Shown: positions 1 through 6,280 of the stretch, piece after piece
Layout: each line of letters starts with the position of its first letter
Numbering within the stretch: the first letter of the stretch is position 1
Origin: JACRGC01 sp035288785
GTDB taxonomy: Archaea > Micrarchaeota > Micrarchaeia > Norongarragalinales > SBBD01
NCBI GenBank assembly: GCA_035288785.1
Contig: DATDZF010000006.1
Coordinates: 1 to 11,757, forward strand
DNA: 11,757 bases
Reading direction: 5' to 3'
Program-made: the position numbers and the translations under genes
Notes under the pieces: generated by a model
The model's input: only the letters and a program-made list of their open reading frames with translations
Told to the model about the DNA's origin: nothing
The model's database searches: none

Positions 1-2
1 AA

Positions 3-206
3 AGCGTTCGAGAGTACATAGCCGAGCAAGCGCACCAATTAGGTGCTGACAAATTACGCGCGCTGGAGGAAAGGCCGTTTGATGTCAGCATCGGCTTATA
101 TCACAATGTCCCGGCTGGCACCCACCCTGAGAAAGTGAGGAGTGTAGCCGAAGCTAACATGTATGGAGTAAAAAGGGAAAAGAGACAGGGGAAAAGAAGG
201 CAATGA
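3..206 (+). CDS. C-terminal fragment of a GGDEF-like (diguanylate cyclase-type) domain protein, partial
   Basis: An open frame enters from the left edge and gives 67 residues before a TGA at 204-206. The visible part resembles the last third of a GGDEF domain: FDVSIG at residues 26-31 sits where the family has its (F/V)TVSIG strand, and AEANMYGVKREKRQGKRR at 49-66 resembles the terminal AD-x-x-MY-x-AK-x-x-G-R-N-R helix. The usual Asp before the MY is replaced (EAN). The GGDEF signature itself would lie upstream of the window, so catalytic competence cannot be judged. Diguanylate cyclases make cyclic di-GMP, but degenerate GGDEF domains can be sensory or structural. Its stop codon overlaps the next start as ATGA, so the two genes are probably translated from one mRNA. 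The assignment rests on a short diverged stretch and is moderate at best. Confidence 0.5.
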   Translation, partial: SVREYIAEQAHQLGADKLRALEERPFDVSIGLYHNVPAGTHPEKVRSVAEANMYGVKREKRQGKRRQ

Positions 207-1042
207 TGATCTTCGGCACCGCTGGCGTGCCCCTAAAGCTCAAGGAGAGGGACACTGTTGCGGGGATTGAATGCGTTTCCGAGTTAGGCCTCCAAGCGAT
301 GGAAATGGAATTCGTCTACGGGGTCCAGATGAAGGAGGAAAATGCGCAGGAGGTCAGGAAGACCGCGGAAAAATTCGGCGTTTCGCTTTCCATCCACGCT
401 CCTTATTACATCAATCTTCTCTCCGAGGACAAGAACAAAAGGGATGCCAGCCGAATACGGATAATTGAGAGCTGCAAAATAGGCAGCATTGCGGGGGCAA
501 AGCGCATCGTGGTCCATCCGGCATTCTACGGGAAGCTTGATCGGAAAACGGCCTTTGAGGAGATGAAGGAGCAAATCGGAATGGTTCTTGAAGAGCTGAA
601 GAAAAGGAAAATCGCGAATACGGTTATTGCGCTCGAAACCATGGGGAAAATCGCACAGTTCGGTACAATTGAGGAGAATTTTAGGATCGCGGAAGAATTC
701 GGGAGCGAGAAGGTGAACCCCTGCATCGATTTCGGGCACCTGCATGCAAGGGGCAACGGCTGCCTGAAGAGGAAGGGGGACTTTTTGGGCATTCTAGAAA
801 CCGTCGAAGCCTTCGGGAAAAAATACCTCCAAACCCTGCACATCCATTTCGAGGGAATAGCATTTTCGGAAAAAGGGGAGAAGAGCCATTTGCCCATCTC
901 CTCCAAGTCGCCGGATTTCGAAATGCTTGCGGATGCGCTGATTGGGAAAAACTGCTCAGGAACCATCATCTGCGAATCTCCGGAAATAGAGGATGATGCA
1001 CTTAGGATGCAGAAAAGTTATGTAAAAATAGCGAAAGGTTGA
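203..1042 (+). CDS. Endonuclease IV / xylose isomerase-like TIM-barrel protein
   Basis: A 279-residue protein, the usual size for endonuclease IV (Nfo, AP endonuclease of base excision repair). Candidate metal ligands in order: H65 in SIHAPYYINL (Nfo HAPYxINL), H105 in IVVHP, E145 in ALETMG, D176 and H179 in CIDFGHLHA, H213/H215 in LHIHFEG, H229 in KSHLP and E258 in IICESP. This follows the Nfo trinuclear-metal order. The DxH pair that carries the third site in Escherichia coli Nfo (Asp229-x-His231) appears here as K227-S-H229, so the Asp seems lost, as in an archaeal branch with GxKGEKxHL. It may therefore be an AP endonuclease of an archaeal subfamily or a related TIM-barrel enzyme with another substrate. 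Start: ATG at 203 overlaps the upstream TGA; a second ATG follows at 206. Fold is confident, exact activity is not. Confidence 0.85.
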   Translation: MMIFGTAGVPLKLKERDTVAGIECVSELGLQAMEMEFVYGVQMKEENAQEVRKTAEKFGVSLSIHAPYYINLLSEDKNKRDASRIRIIESCKIGSIAGAKRIVVHPAFYGKLDRKTAFEEMKEQIGMVLEELKKRKIANTVIALETMGKIAQFGTIEENFRIAEEFGSEKVNPCIDFGHLHARGNGCLKRKGDFLGILETVEAFGKKYLQTLHIHFEGIAFSEKGEKSHLPISSKSPDFEMLADALIGKNCSGTIICESPEIEDDALRMQKSYVKIAKG

Positions 1043-1106
1043 AATGAGACAAAAGGCCAGTAAGTATTTTTCTAGGAATTCCCTGGTTGGATAACGCTTT
1101 TTTTGG

Positions 1107-1895
1107 ATGATTGAATTTATGGCAATGAAGCTCAGCACGAAAAAGCGTCCGGAGCGGGCCGATAAGATGCTCAAGGAGCACCAGCTCAAATTCTCCGAAA
1201 GGGTGTTTGATAACATCACCATCCAGACGCTAAAGGAGCTCATGTACAAGGGCGTCTTCTCATCGCTGGATTTCCCAATACAGCATGGCAAGGAGGCGGC
1301 GGTCTATCGTGGGACGAAAAGTGTGGAAGGTAGGCCGGTTGAATATGTTGCAGTCAAGATCTTCAAGTTCGAGGGCCCATCCTTCCAGCGCCGGACGCAG
1401 TACTTGGAAGGGGACAAGCGCTTTTCCGTGCCTGGGAACAAGAGGGGGCTTGTTAGGATATTCGCAAAAAAGGAATATGCCAACCTGAAATTATGCCAGG
1501 AGGCGGGCATGCGCACCCCAAAGCCAATCAAGCACAAGGACAACGTAGTAGTTATGGAATTCCTGGGGGAAGACGGGGTGCCTGGAGAATTGCTTAAGGA
1601 TGGGGAAATGGAAAAGCCCAAGGAAACGCTCCACCTGATATTGGAGGATATGAGGAGAATGCACAACGCCAAATTGGTGCATGTGGATTTGAGCGAATTC
1701 AACATCATCTGGCTTGGGGGAATGCCTTGGATTATTGATGTGGGGCAGGCTGTTCTCACACACCATCCCGATGCAGAGGCTTTCCTGCATAACGATGTAT
1801 TCAACATCCTGAAATATTTCGGGAAGCACGGGGTCGCGGTTGAGGGCGAAAAAGCGCTCAAATATATAAGGGGGGAAGCAAAGGATTATTTGTGA
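1107..1895 (+). CDS. rio1: RIO1-type serine/threonine protein kinase
   Basis: A 262-residue RIO kinase, close to the usual length for archaeal Rio1. RIO1 kinases act in the cytoplasm in late maturation of the small ribosomal subunit and bind pre-rRNA/40S-like particles. Features: an N-terminal basic segment; a P-loop equivalent at 58-66 (IQHGKEAAV, where the family usually has STGKEA); the ATP-binding lysine K84 in VAVKIFK; hinge VVMEFLGEDG at 147-156; the catalytic loop HVDLSEFN at 192-199 (D194, N199); and the metal-binding IDVGQAV at 210-216 (D211), diagnostic for RIO1 together with HPDAEAFLHNDVFNI at 220-234. All key catalytic residues are present. Start is uncertain: ATG at 1107, 1119 and 1125 are in frame and none has a clear Shine-Dalgarno site. 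Pth2 follows after 42 bases. Confidence 0.93.
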   Translation: MIEFMAMKLSTKKRPERADKMLKEHQLKFSERVFDNITIQTLKELMYKGVFSSLDFPIQHGKEAAVYRGTKSVEGRPVEYVAVKIFKFEGPSFQRRTQYLEGDKRFSVPGNKRGLVRIFAKKEYANLKLCQEAGMRTPKPIKHKDNVVVMEFLGEDGVPGELLKDGEMEKPKETLHLILEDMRRMHNAKLVHVDLSEFNIIWLGGMPWIIDVGQAVLTHHPDAEAFLHNDVFNILKYFGKHGVAVEGEKALKYIRGEAKDYL

Positions 1896-1937
1896 ATTAT
1901 AGGTAAATGCAATTGGGAAATGGAATACTAGTGAGCG

Positions 1938-2330
1938 ATGGGAAAGGTCAACTGGTTTAGGATCGGGGTCGGAATCGTAATGTTGAAGCAAGCTATCGTG
2001 ATAAGGGCAGACCTTGAGATGGGCAAGGGCAAGATAGCCGCGCAGGCCTCGCACGCATCCGTGGAAGGGTACATAGAAACCGCAGTTAGGGACCCGGGAA
2101 AAGCGGAGGAATGGTGGCATGAGGGGCAGAAAAAGATAGTCCTTAAGGTGAAAAGCGAAAGGGAGCTTGCGGAATTGAAGCGCCTTGCCAAGGATAAGGG
2201 CCTTTTGGCGATAATCATCAGGGATGCCGGGCATACGCAGATAAAGGCCGGGACGGCAACTGCGCTCGTGATTGGCCCGGATGAGGAAGGAAGGCTGGAT
2301 GCGGTTACCGGGAAGCTGAAGCTGCTTTGA
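1938..2330 (+). CDS. pth2: Peptidyl-tRNA hydrolase, archaeal/eukaryotic type (Pth2)
   Basis: Pth2 recycles peptidyl-tRNA released from stalled ribosomes by cleaving the ester between peptide and tRNA. The protein carries the family core: QAIVIRADLEMGKGKIAAQ, then ASHAS, a GQKKIVLKV strand at about 63-71, RDAGHTQI at 95-102 (catalytic Asp plus Thr; many homologues have DAGRTQ), the AGTATALVIGP strand, and VTGKLKLL at the C-terminus. Coordinates use the ATG at 1938 (130 residues). The in-frame ATG at 1980 would give 116 residues beginning MLKQAIVIRADL, which matches where archaeal Pth2 proteins (about 115-120 residues) normally begin, so 1980 may be the true start. The 14-residue extension is otherwise unexplained. 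The stop at 2328-2330 lies 17 bases before the lipoprotein ATG, suggesting one transcript. Function is confident. Confidence 0.93.
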   Translation: MGKVNWFRIGVGIVMLKQAIVIRADLEMGKGKIAAQASHASVEGYIETAVRDPGKAEEWWHEGQKKIVLKVKSERELAELKRLAKDKGLLAIIIRDAGHTQIKAGTATALVIGPDEEGRLDAVTGKLKLL

Positions 2331-2347
2331 TTTTACAGGGGGGCGGG

Positions 2348-3415
2348 ATGAGATCCTTAGTTCTGATGACGGTTTTTGCCATCGTCCTCTTCGGCTGCAC
2401 ATCCACACCTACACCTTCCGGTAATTTCAGCAATCTCTCGAATTACACCACTTCCAAAATCATAACAATCACTGATTGCGAAAAGCTCTACAACCATTCG
2501 ATTGCAAAGGATGAATGCATATTGAATTCATCGGTGCATGCGCTTGATGCGTTGGGCTGCGGAAAAGTGTTCAATCTGGGTATAAAGGACGAATGCTTTT
2601 CCAGGATTGCGAATTCTACCGGAACCATATCCCTTTGCGACAACGTGACGCGGGAGAGGGCAAGGCTCCTTTGCCTCGCATCACTTCCCGAAGGGAAAAC
2701 CGCCTTGTACAACTGCTTGAAACTTCCCATCGGGGAAAGGGATGGATGTTACCACAACCTCGCACTAGAGAAGGCAAATGGCGAATATTGCCTAAGAATT
2801 GTGAACAAGACAGGAATTGACGAATGCCTTTCAAAAGCGGGGATGTCGCAGATGAACATCACCTTATGCAGCCGCGTGGTAGGCAAGCGCCTGCGCGACG
2901 ATTGCACCTATTATTTTGCAATCTCAACCAATGACACGGAATCCTGCGGGAAAATAAATTCGGAGGCGGTAAGGGATGATTGCCGCCTAAGGCTAGCGGT
3001 TGCCAAAATGGACGAATCGATCTGCGCTGAAATCTCTGGCCGGAACTTGATGAATAGCTGCTTTGAGAGCATCGCCCAGATCAAGGGGGTGCCGGGGCTT
3101 TGCGAGCGCATCTCCCAGAATACGAGCATGCGCGATGGATGCTATTATTATTTCATGGAGCAGAAGCGCGATATTGGCTATTGCACATTGATCGCAGTGA
3201 ATTCGACCAGGGACGAGTGCACGGCGTACATGGCGCAGAAAAACAACAACATCACAGTATGCTTCGGGCTTACAACTAGCCTTGCGATTGACGAATGCAT
3301 CCATGATTATGGCTCGTCCCACAAGAATGCCACTTATTGCCTGAATATAGAGAACCTGAGGCTCAAGGACAGCTGCCTTGCGCTTGCGGCGGCCGGAAGC
3401 GGGAGCATAAAATAG
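2348..3415 (+). CDS. Cys-rich repeat lipoprotein (12 two-cysteine repeats), function unknown
   Basis: A 355-residue secreted protein from ATG 2348, chosen because a purine-rich stretch (AGGGGGGCGGG) precedes it and the signal peptide begins there; a TTG at 2327 overlapping the pth2 stop is the only longer option. Residues 1-16 form a hydrophobic signal peptide ending in a lipobox (VLFGC, Cys17), predicting lipid attachment outside the membrane. A Thr/Pro/Ser/Asn-rich linker with several N-x-S/T sites follows, then from residue 44 to the end twelve tandem units of about 26 residues, each with two cysteines: C-x2-[ILV]-x(6-7)-[RK]-D-x-C-x(12-13). This gives 24 repeat cysteines, an even number suited to one disulfide per helical hairpin. 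Units are well diverged from one another, so the repeat is old. I do not recognise a characterised family. A surface scaffold or binding protein is plausible but inferred. Confidence 0.85.
   Translation: MRSLVLMTVFAIVLFGCTSTPTPSGNFSNLSNYTTSKIITITDCEKLYNHSIAKDECILNSSVHALDALGCGKVFNLGIKDECFSRIANSTGTISLCDNVTRERARLLCLASLPEGKTALYNCLKLPIGERDGCYHNLALEKANGEYCLRIVNKTGIDECLSKAGMSQMNITLCSRVVGKRLRDDCTYYFAISTNDTESCGKINSEAVRDDCRLRLAVAKMDESICAEISGRNLMNSCFESIAQIKGVPGLCERISQNTSMRDGCYYYFMEQKRDIGYCTLIAVNSTRDECTAYMAQKNNNITVCFGLTTSLAIDECIHDYGSSHKNATYCLNIENLRLKDSCLALAAAGSGSIK
2477..3376 (+). repeat. Twelve tandem ~26-residue Cys-x(10-12)-Cys protein repeats
   Basis: Coding repeat inside the lipoprotein gene, first repeat Cys to last. 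The gap between the two cysteines in a unit is 11 in nine units, 12 in two (first and ninth) and 10 in one (fourth). The second cysteine is usually preceded by (R/K/I)D(E/D/G/S). Unit examples: CGKINSEAVRDDC, CTLIAVNSTRDEC, CLNIENLRLKDSC. Nucleotide identity between units is low, so this is not a recent expansion. Confidence 0.9.
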
Positions 3416-3523
3416 GGAAAATGAAATCTCAACAAGAAGGGCTCGCATCCCATTTGATTGGGAGAGAATGTCCGGCTCTTTCGGATCGACATTTCCTAAA
3501 TTCAAACCAAAACTCCAACCAGC
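3416..3523. other. Convergent intergenic spacer
   Basis: The 108 bases separate two converging genes. Two short inverted repeats are visible: TCCCA-tttgat-TGGGA near 3448-3463 and TCCG...CGGA near 3472-3486. On the minus strand, just past the ADP-kinase stop, the sequence is T-rich (TTTTGGTTTGAATTT), as expected for archaeal termination. No gene seen. Confidence 0.35.
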
Positions 3524-4969
3524 CTAAAACGGCTCGCTCGCAAACGCAACCGAGCTTATCGTGTCCCCGAGCCCGACGGTCGCCTTGGGCTTCACGATTG
3601 CCGTTGGGACCATAATTAAGTAGTGGTCGCCGGCGTCATGGATGCCGTTTAGAACGAAGTGCCGGACCTTGTCGGAGTTGCCATAAAGCTCAGTGGCCAT
3701 TTCCTTTAGTGCCTTGATCCCGGTATCCGAAATTTTCAGGTGGGATAGTTTTTGGAGGTCGGCAAAGGCCGGGGCCTTGCCATAGAATGCGCGTGCATCC
3801 GCGACACGCGAGGCAAAGAGAAGGGAATTCACGAATTCTTCGGGCAACTTCCTGCCAACATAGTCCTTCCTTAGCAGCAGGAGGAAATACCCAAGAGTGT
3901 GAGCATGCAAACGCTTCAATTTGAACTTATGGAAAATGTGCCGGATTCCCCGGTAGTAGTTCATCGGGGCCTCGCGGCGCTCAAGCGCATCGGCCAGGTG
4001 GTAGTCACCCATCCTTTTCAGGAAATGGACCGTCTCGACCTCGTTTATCCCAAAGCTGTCGAAGAGGTGCAAGATCGATGGATAAATCGCCTTATCAAGC
4101 ACCGGATCGTGTATCGCGACATATTCCAGGTGGAAACGGGCATGGGCATTGCTCTTAAGCTGCTTTATCTGCCAAATGAGCCTCCTTAAATGGTGCCTGA
4201 AACTGATGCCATCCATATTCCGCTGGAATGACTGGAAGCCTGCAAGGAAAAATACATCAAAAGAATGGCCGAGCTGATGCAAATGGGGCTCAAATTCCAC
4301 CGGAAATAGTGGGCGGTATTTTTCAGGCCGCGAGGCGACGATGATGCGGTTTGCCCGGGGCGATATCAGCATCCGTTTGCCAAACCTTAGCGCATCCCCT
4401 TTCTTGAATTCGAATATCCAATTGACCTTTGTCGGATCGCCATCCTTGGAGGCGGCACGGGGCTTTTTGAATACCAGCCGGTTATTCTCCAAAACGGGGA
4501 AAAACAAGTTCCTTGTGGAGAATAATTTTGACTGCGCCTCCGAAAGGATTGGGGAATAGCAGACAGCGCTAACATCCAATAGGGAAAGCTGGTTTGCGAT
4601 GATTCCCGCCTGGCCCCCCATGCGCACCTCTTCGGAGAAATTCATCCTGAACCATTCGAAGAGCCGCGGATTGTGGCTTGGGAGCTCGATTGCCTTGCCC
4701 CTAGCAAACATCTGGAGGAAAGCTGCAAGGAAACCTTCACGGTCCTCGATTGACATCAGGGAAAAGTCGCGGATTTTCCCCGTGATTTGCGCAATGTCGC
4801 AGCGCAAAAGCTGCCTCCTGAATTCATCCTGCTTGAATTGCACCACGGCATCAGTGATGGCATTGAAGGCGCAAAAGGTGCGTTGGCGGCGCATATGGTA
4901 ATGGGGATGCTCTAGCGCGGATTCGAGCTGCAAACCCCAGATGCGGGCCAGTACGTCATCGTGCACCAT
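3524..4969 (-). CDS. ADP-dependent sugar kinase (glucokinase/phosphofructokinase)
   Basis: A 481-residue member of the ADP-specific glucokinase/phosphofructokinase family (ribokinase superfold), within the usual 450-480 length. It phosphorylates glucose and/or fructose-6-phosphate using ADP and releasing AMP, in the modified archaeal Embden-Meyerhof pathway. Seen: FNAITDAVVQF at 35-45 (substrate-site D40, as in the NxNID region of Thermococcales enzymes), GGQAGIIANQL at 118-128, GDPTKVNWIFEFKKG at 177-191, GFQSF at 244-248, HLEYVAIHD at 280-288 (Glu282), SFGINEVE at 305-312, HTLGYFLLL at 357-365 and TVGLGDTISSVAF at 464-476 with catalytic base D469. The N-terminal helix before the first strand and the HTLGY and LLFASRVADARA segments look more like glucokinases than phosphofructokinases, but some homologues are bifunctional, so specificity stays open. 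Its ATG lies 9 bases past the ndk stop, so the pair is probably co-transcribed. Confidence 0.9.
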   Translation of the reverse strand: MVHDDVLARIWGLQLESALEHPHYHMRRQRTFCAFNAITDAVVQFKQDEFRRQLLRCDIAQITGKIRDFSLMSIEDREGFLAAFLQMFARGKAIELPSHNPRLFEWFRMNFSEEVRMGGQAGIIANQLSLLDVSAVCYSPILSEAQSKLFSTRNLFFPVLENNRLVFKKPRAASKDGDPTKVNWIFEFKKGDALRFGKRMLISPRANRIIVASRPEKYRPLFPVEFEPHLHQLGHSFDVFFLAGFQSFQRNMDGISFRHHLRRLIWQIKQLKSNAHARFHLEYVAIHDPVLDKAIYPSILHLFDSFGINEVETVHFLKRMGDYHLADALERREAPMNYYRGIRHIFHKFKLKRLHAHTLGYFLLLLRKDYVGRKLPEEFVNSLLFASRVADARAFYGKAPAFADLQKLSHLKISDTGIKALKEMATELYGNSDKVRHFVLNGIHDAGDHYLIMVPTAIVKPKATVGLGDTISSVAFASEPF

Positions 4970-4978
4970 ATGCCCATT

Positions 4979-5446
4979 TTACCCTTTTTTCTCATCAACA
5001 GAATAAACGAGGCCTTCCTCGCTTTTGGCATACTCGAAGAGCTCCGTTTTTATGAAGAAGCGCTTGATTTCCCTTTCCGCCGCCTCAATGCTATCAGAAG
5101 CGTGCACGATGTTGCTTTGGACGGACATTCCGTAGTCGCCCCGGATGGTCCCCGCAGCGGCCTTCCGCGCATTGGTGGGTCCGCACATCGTCCTCACCAC
5201 CTCCACGCATTCCAATCCCTCAAGGACCATGGCGATGACGGGCGTTGCCTTCATGAACGCCTTAATCCCATTGAAGAACGGCTTCCCCAGAAGATGCGAA
5301 TAGTGCTCATCCAAAATCGCATCCTGCAACCTCAGCATCTTCATGCCCACGATTTTAAGGCCCTTTTTTTCGAAGCGGCCGGCAACTTCGCCAACAAGCC
5401 CCCTTTGGAGGCAGTCCGGTTTTAGCAATATCAGCGTACGTTCCAT
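4979..5446 (-). CDS. ndk: Nucleoside diphosphate kinase
   Basis: A 155-residue NDK, the normal length. It transfers the gamma-phosphate of ATP to other NDPs through a phosphohistidine. Seen: LILLKPD (K9), VVRTMCGPTN (R85, T91), GTIRGDYG (R102) and NIVHASDS with the phospho-accepting H115 and N112; EAAEREIKRFF follows as usual. The family typically reads TMGPTNP; here a cysteine is inserted or substituted (TMCGPTN). The start at 5446 is well supported: family alignment begins at MERTLILLKPD, and AGGTGAT (5460 to 5454) sits 7 bases upstream. The frame is open for 41 more codons upstream, but that stretch is not NDK-like. First gene of a likely two-gene unit with the ADP-dependent kinase, linking two enzymes that set ADP/AMP/NTP balance. 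Confidence 0.95.
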   Translation of the reverse strand: MERTLILLKPDCLQRGLVGEVAGRFEKKGLKIVGMKMLRLQDAILDEHYSHLLGKPFFNGIKAFMKATPVIAMVLEGLECVEVVRTMCGPTNARKAAAGTIRGDYGMSVQSNIVHASDSIEAAEREIKRFFIKTELFEYAKSEEGLVYSVDEKKG

Positions 5447-5453
5447 GTAAACT

Positions 5454-5460
5454 ATCACCT
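5454..5460 (-). promoter_or_regulatory. Shine-Dalgarno site fixing the ndk start
   Basis: Read on the minus strand, AGGTGAT lies 7 bases before the ATG at 5446 and complements the archaeal 16S 3' end. It excludes the longer upstream reading. Confidence 0.7.
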
Positions 5461-5483
5461 GCGATGGGCCTAGCCGTAAGCAC

Positions 5484-5520
5484 AAAGAATTCCAAAATAT
5501 CAAATCCTGCGCAAATTTAA
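5484..5520 (-). promoter_or_regulatory. Candidate TATA elements for ndk
   Basis: On the minus strand there are two AT boxes, TTAAATTT (near 5520-5513) and GATATTTTGG (near 5493-5484). Using a 25-27 base offset they predict transcription starts near 5491 or 5463, both upstream of the Shine-Dalgarno site. I cannot choose between them. Confidence 0.35.
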
Positions 5521-5583
5521 GCCTTCTTATGGAGCGAAGGATTAGAATTAGCCGCGGCATCAAATGCACTCTCCTAAAATAAA

Positions 5584-6051
5584 TCAGGTGAGGTAAAGCT
5601 CCTCCGTATCGCTATTGTAGCCAATAAGCCCCGCATGCCGCCCCCATTCGATGATTTTCAAAACCGTGCGGTCGGCCTGCTCTTTTGGGAGGTCCGACCG
5701 AAGCACTTTTTGCAGGGATTTCTTCGGGATGCGGCCATTTTTCCGGCCCTTCAATAGCTCCATGACACGCTTGAAGGGCTCGAGGGCCGCAAGCCGTTCC
5801 TTGAGGAGAACCTTGCGCTCCGCAATCCGGCCCATCACTTGCTTAAGGCCGTGGTCGGTCAGCTTGATCCTGCCCCCGGCAACCTCGATGAAGCCAAGAA
5901 TCTCCCCGGCCTCAATGACAGGCAGGAGCGTTTCAATGTTCAGGTCAAGGTCCTCTGCAAGCTTGACGGTCTCCGACTGGTCGCCCCGGCCGTGCAGCAC
6001 TTCAAGCAGCCCGTTCACCTTTGAAATCCCGGCATCCGGCAAAGTTATCAT
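5584..6051 (-). CDS. Free-standing AAA-associated domain protein (C-terminal domain of a NitT/TauT-type ABC ATPase)
   Basis: A 155-residue protein matching the domain usually found fused behind the ATPase of archaeal and some bacterial nitrate/sulfonate-type ABC transporters (Pfam AAA_assoc_C type). Recognisable pattern: LP-x-G near residues 4-8, GLLEVL at 14-19, an LAEDLDLNIETLLPVIEAGE helix pair, LGFIEV then IKLTDHG (a winged-helix-like half), RK.LLKERL, and near the C-terminus a helix with IIEWGRHAGLIGYNSDTEELYL, the counterpart of the family's WGRYAELF-x-YD. Here it is a separate gene. The ATPase it should belong to lies 229 bases upstream on the same strand in another frame, with TATA-like sequence between, so this is not a single-base frameshift. 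It probably binds that ATPase as a regulatory subunit. GTGAT lies 4 bases before the ATG. Confidence 0.82.
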   Translation of the reverse strand: MITLPDAGISKVNGLLEVLHGRGDQSETVKLAEDLDLNIETLLPVIEAGEILGFIEVAGGRIKLTDHGLKQVMGRIAERKVLLKERLAALEPFKRVMELLKGRKNGRIPKKSLQKVLRSDLPKEQADRTVLKIIEWGRHAGLIGYNSDTEELYLT

Positions 6052-6104
6052 GGAATCACAGACATGCGTAGGGTTAAACAGATTTGCTATTTGCCCCCTG
6101 GAAC

Positions 6105-6130
6105 TAAATAAAGCGATATTTCATTTAAAA
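6105..6130 (-). promoter_or_regulatory. Candidate TATA boxes for the AAA-associated domain gene
   Basis: In the 229-base gap between the ATPase stop and this gene, the minus strand shows CCTTTTAAATG (about 6132-6123) and CTTTATTTAG (about 6113-6105). A further box, GTTTAAAAAT, is near 6150-6141. Predicted starts near 6101 or 6083 leave a short leader before ATG 6051, so the gene may have its own promoter. The rest of 6131-6280 holds no gene that I can see. Confidence 0.4.
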
Positions 6131-6280
6131 GGCTTGTCGTATTTTTAAACCAAAGTTCGTCTCCTGTCGTCCTAACCACCTTACTGCATTCTTAAAAACG
6201 CCTTGACTTGAAATGCGTAAATTCCGCCAAGCACAATCATTGAAATTCGCACTATTCGCCCCGTAAATGCGGATTACTAT

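Noticed and set aside
1491..2408. 305-codon open frame on the minus strand
   Set aside because: Antisense to RIO1 and Pth2, both of which have strong family motifs; no recognisable product.
2477..3376. Possible CRISPR or DNA-level tandem repeat
   Set aside because: The periodicity is at the protein level only; units differ strongly in nucleotide sequence and lie within one long coding frame.
6052..6280. Single-base frameshift splitting a fused ATPase
   Set aside because: The gap is 229 bases, AT-rich, with TATA-like boxes and no sign of residual coding homology, so a simple frameshift does not explain it.
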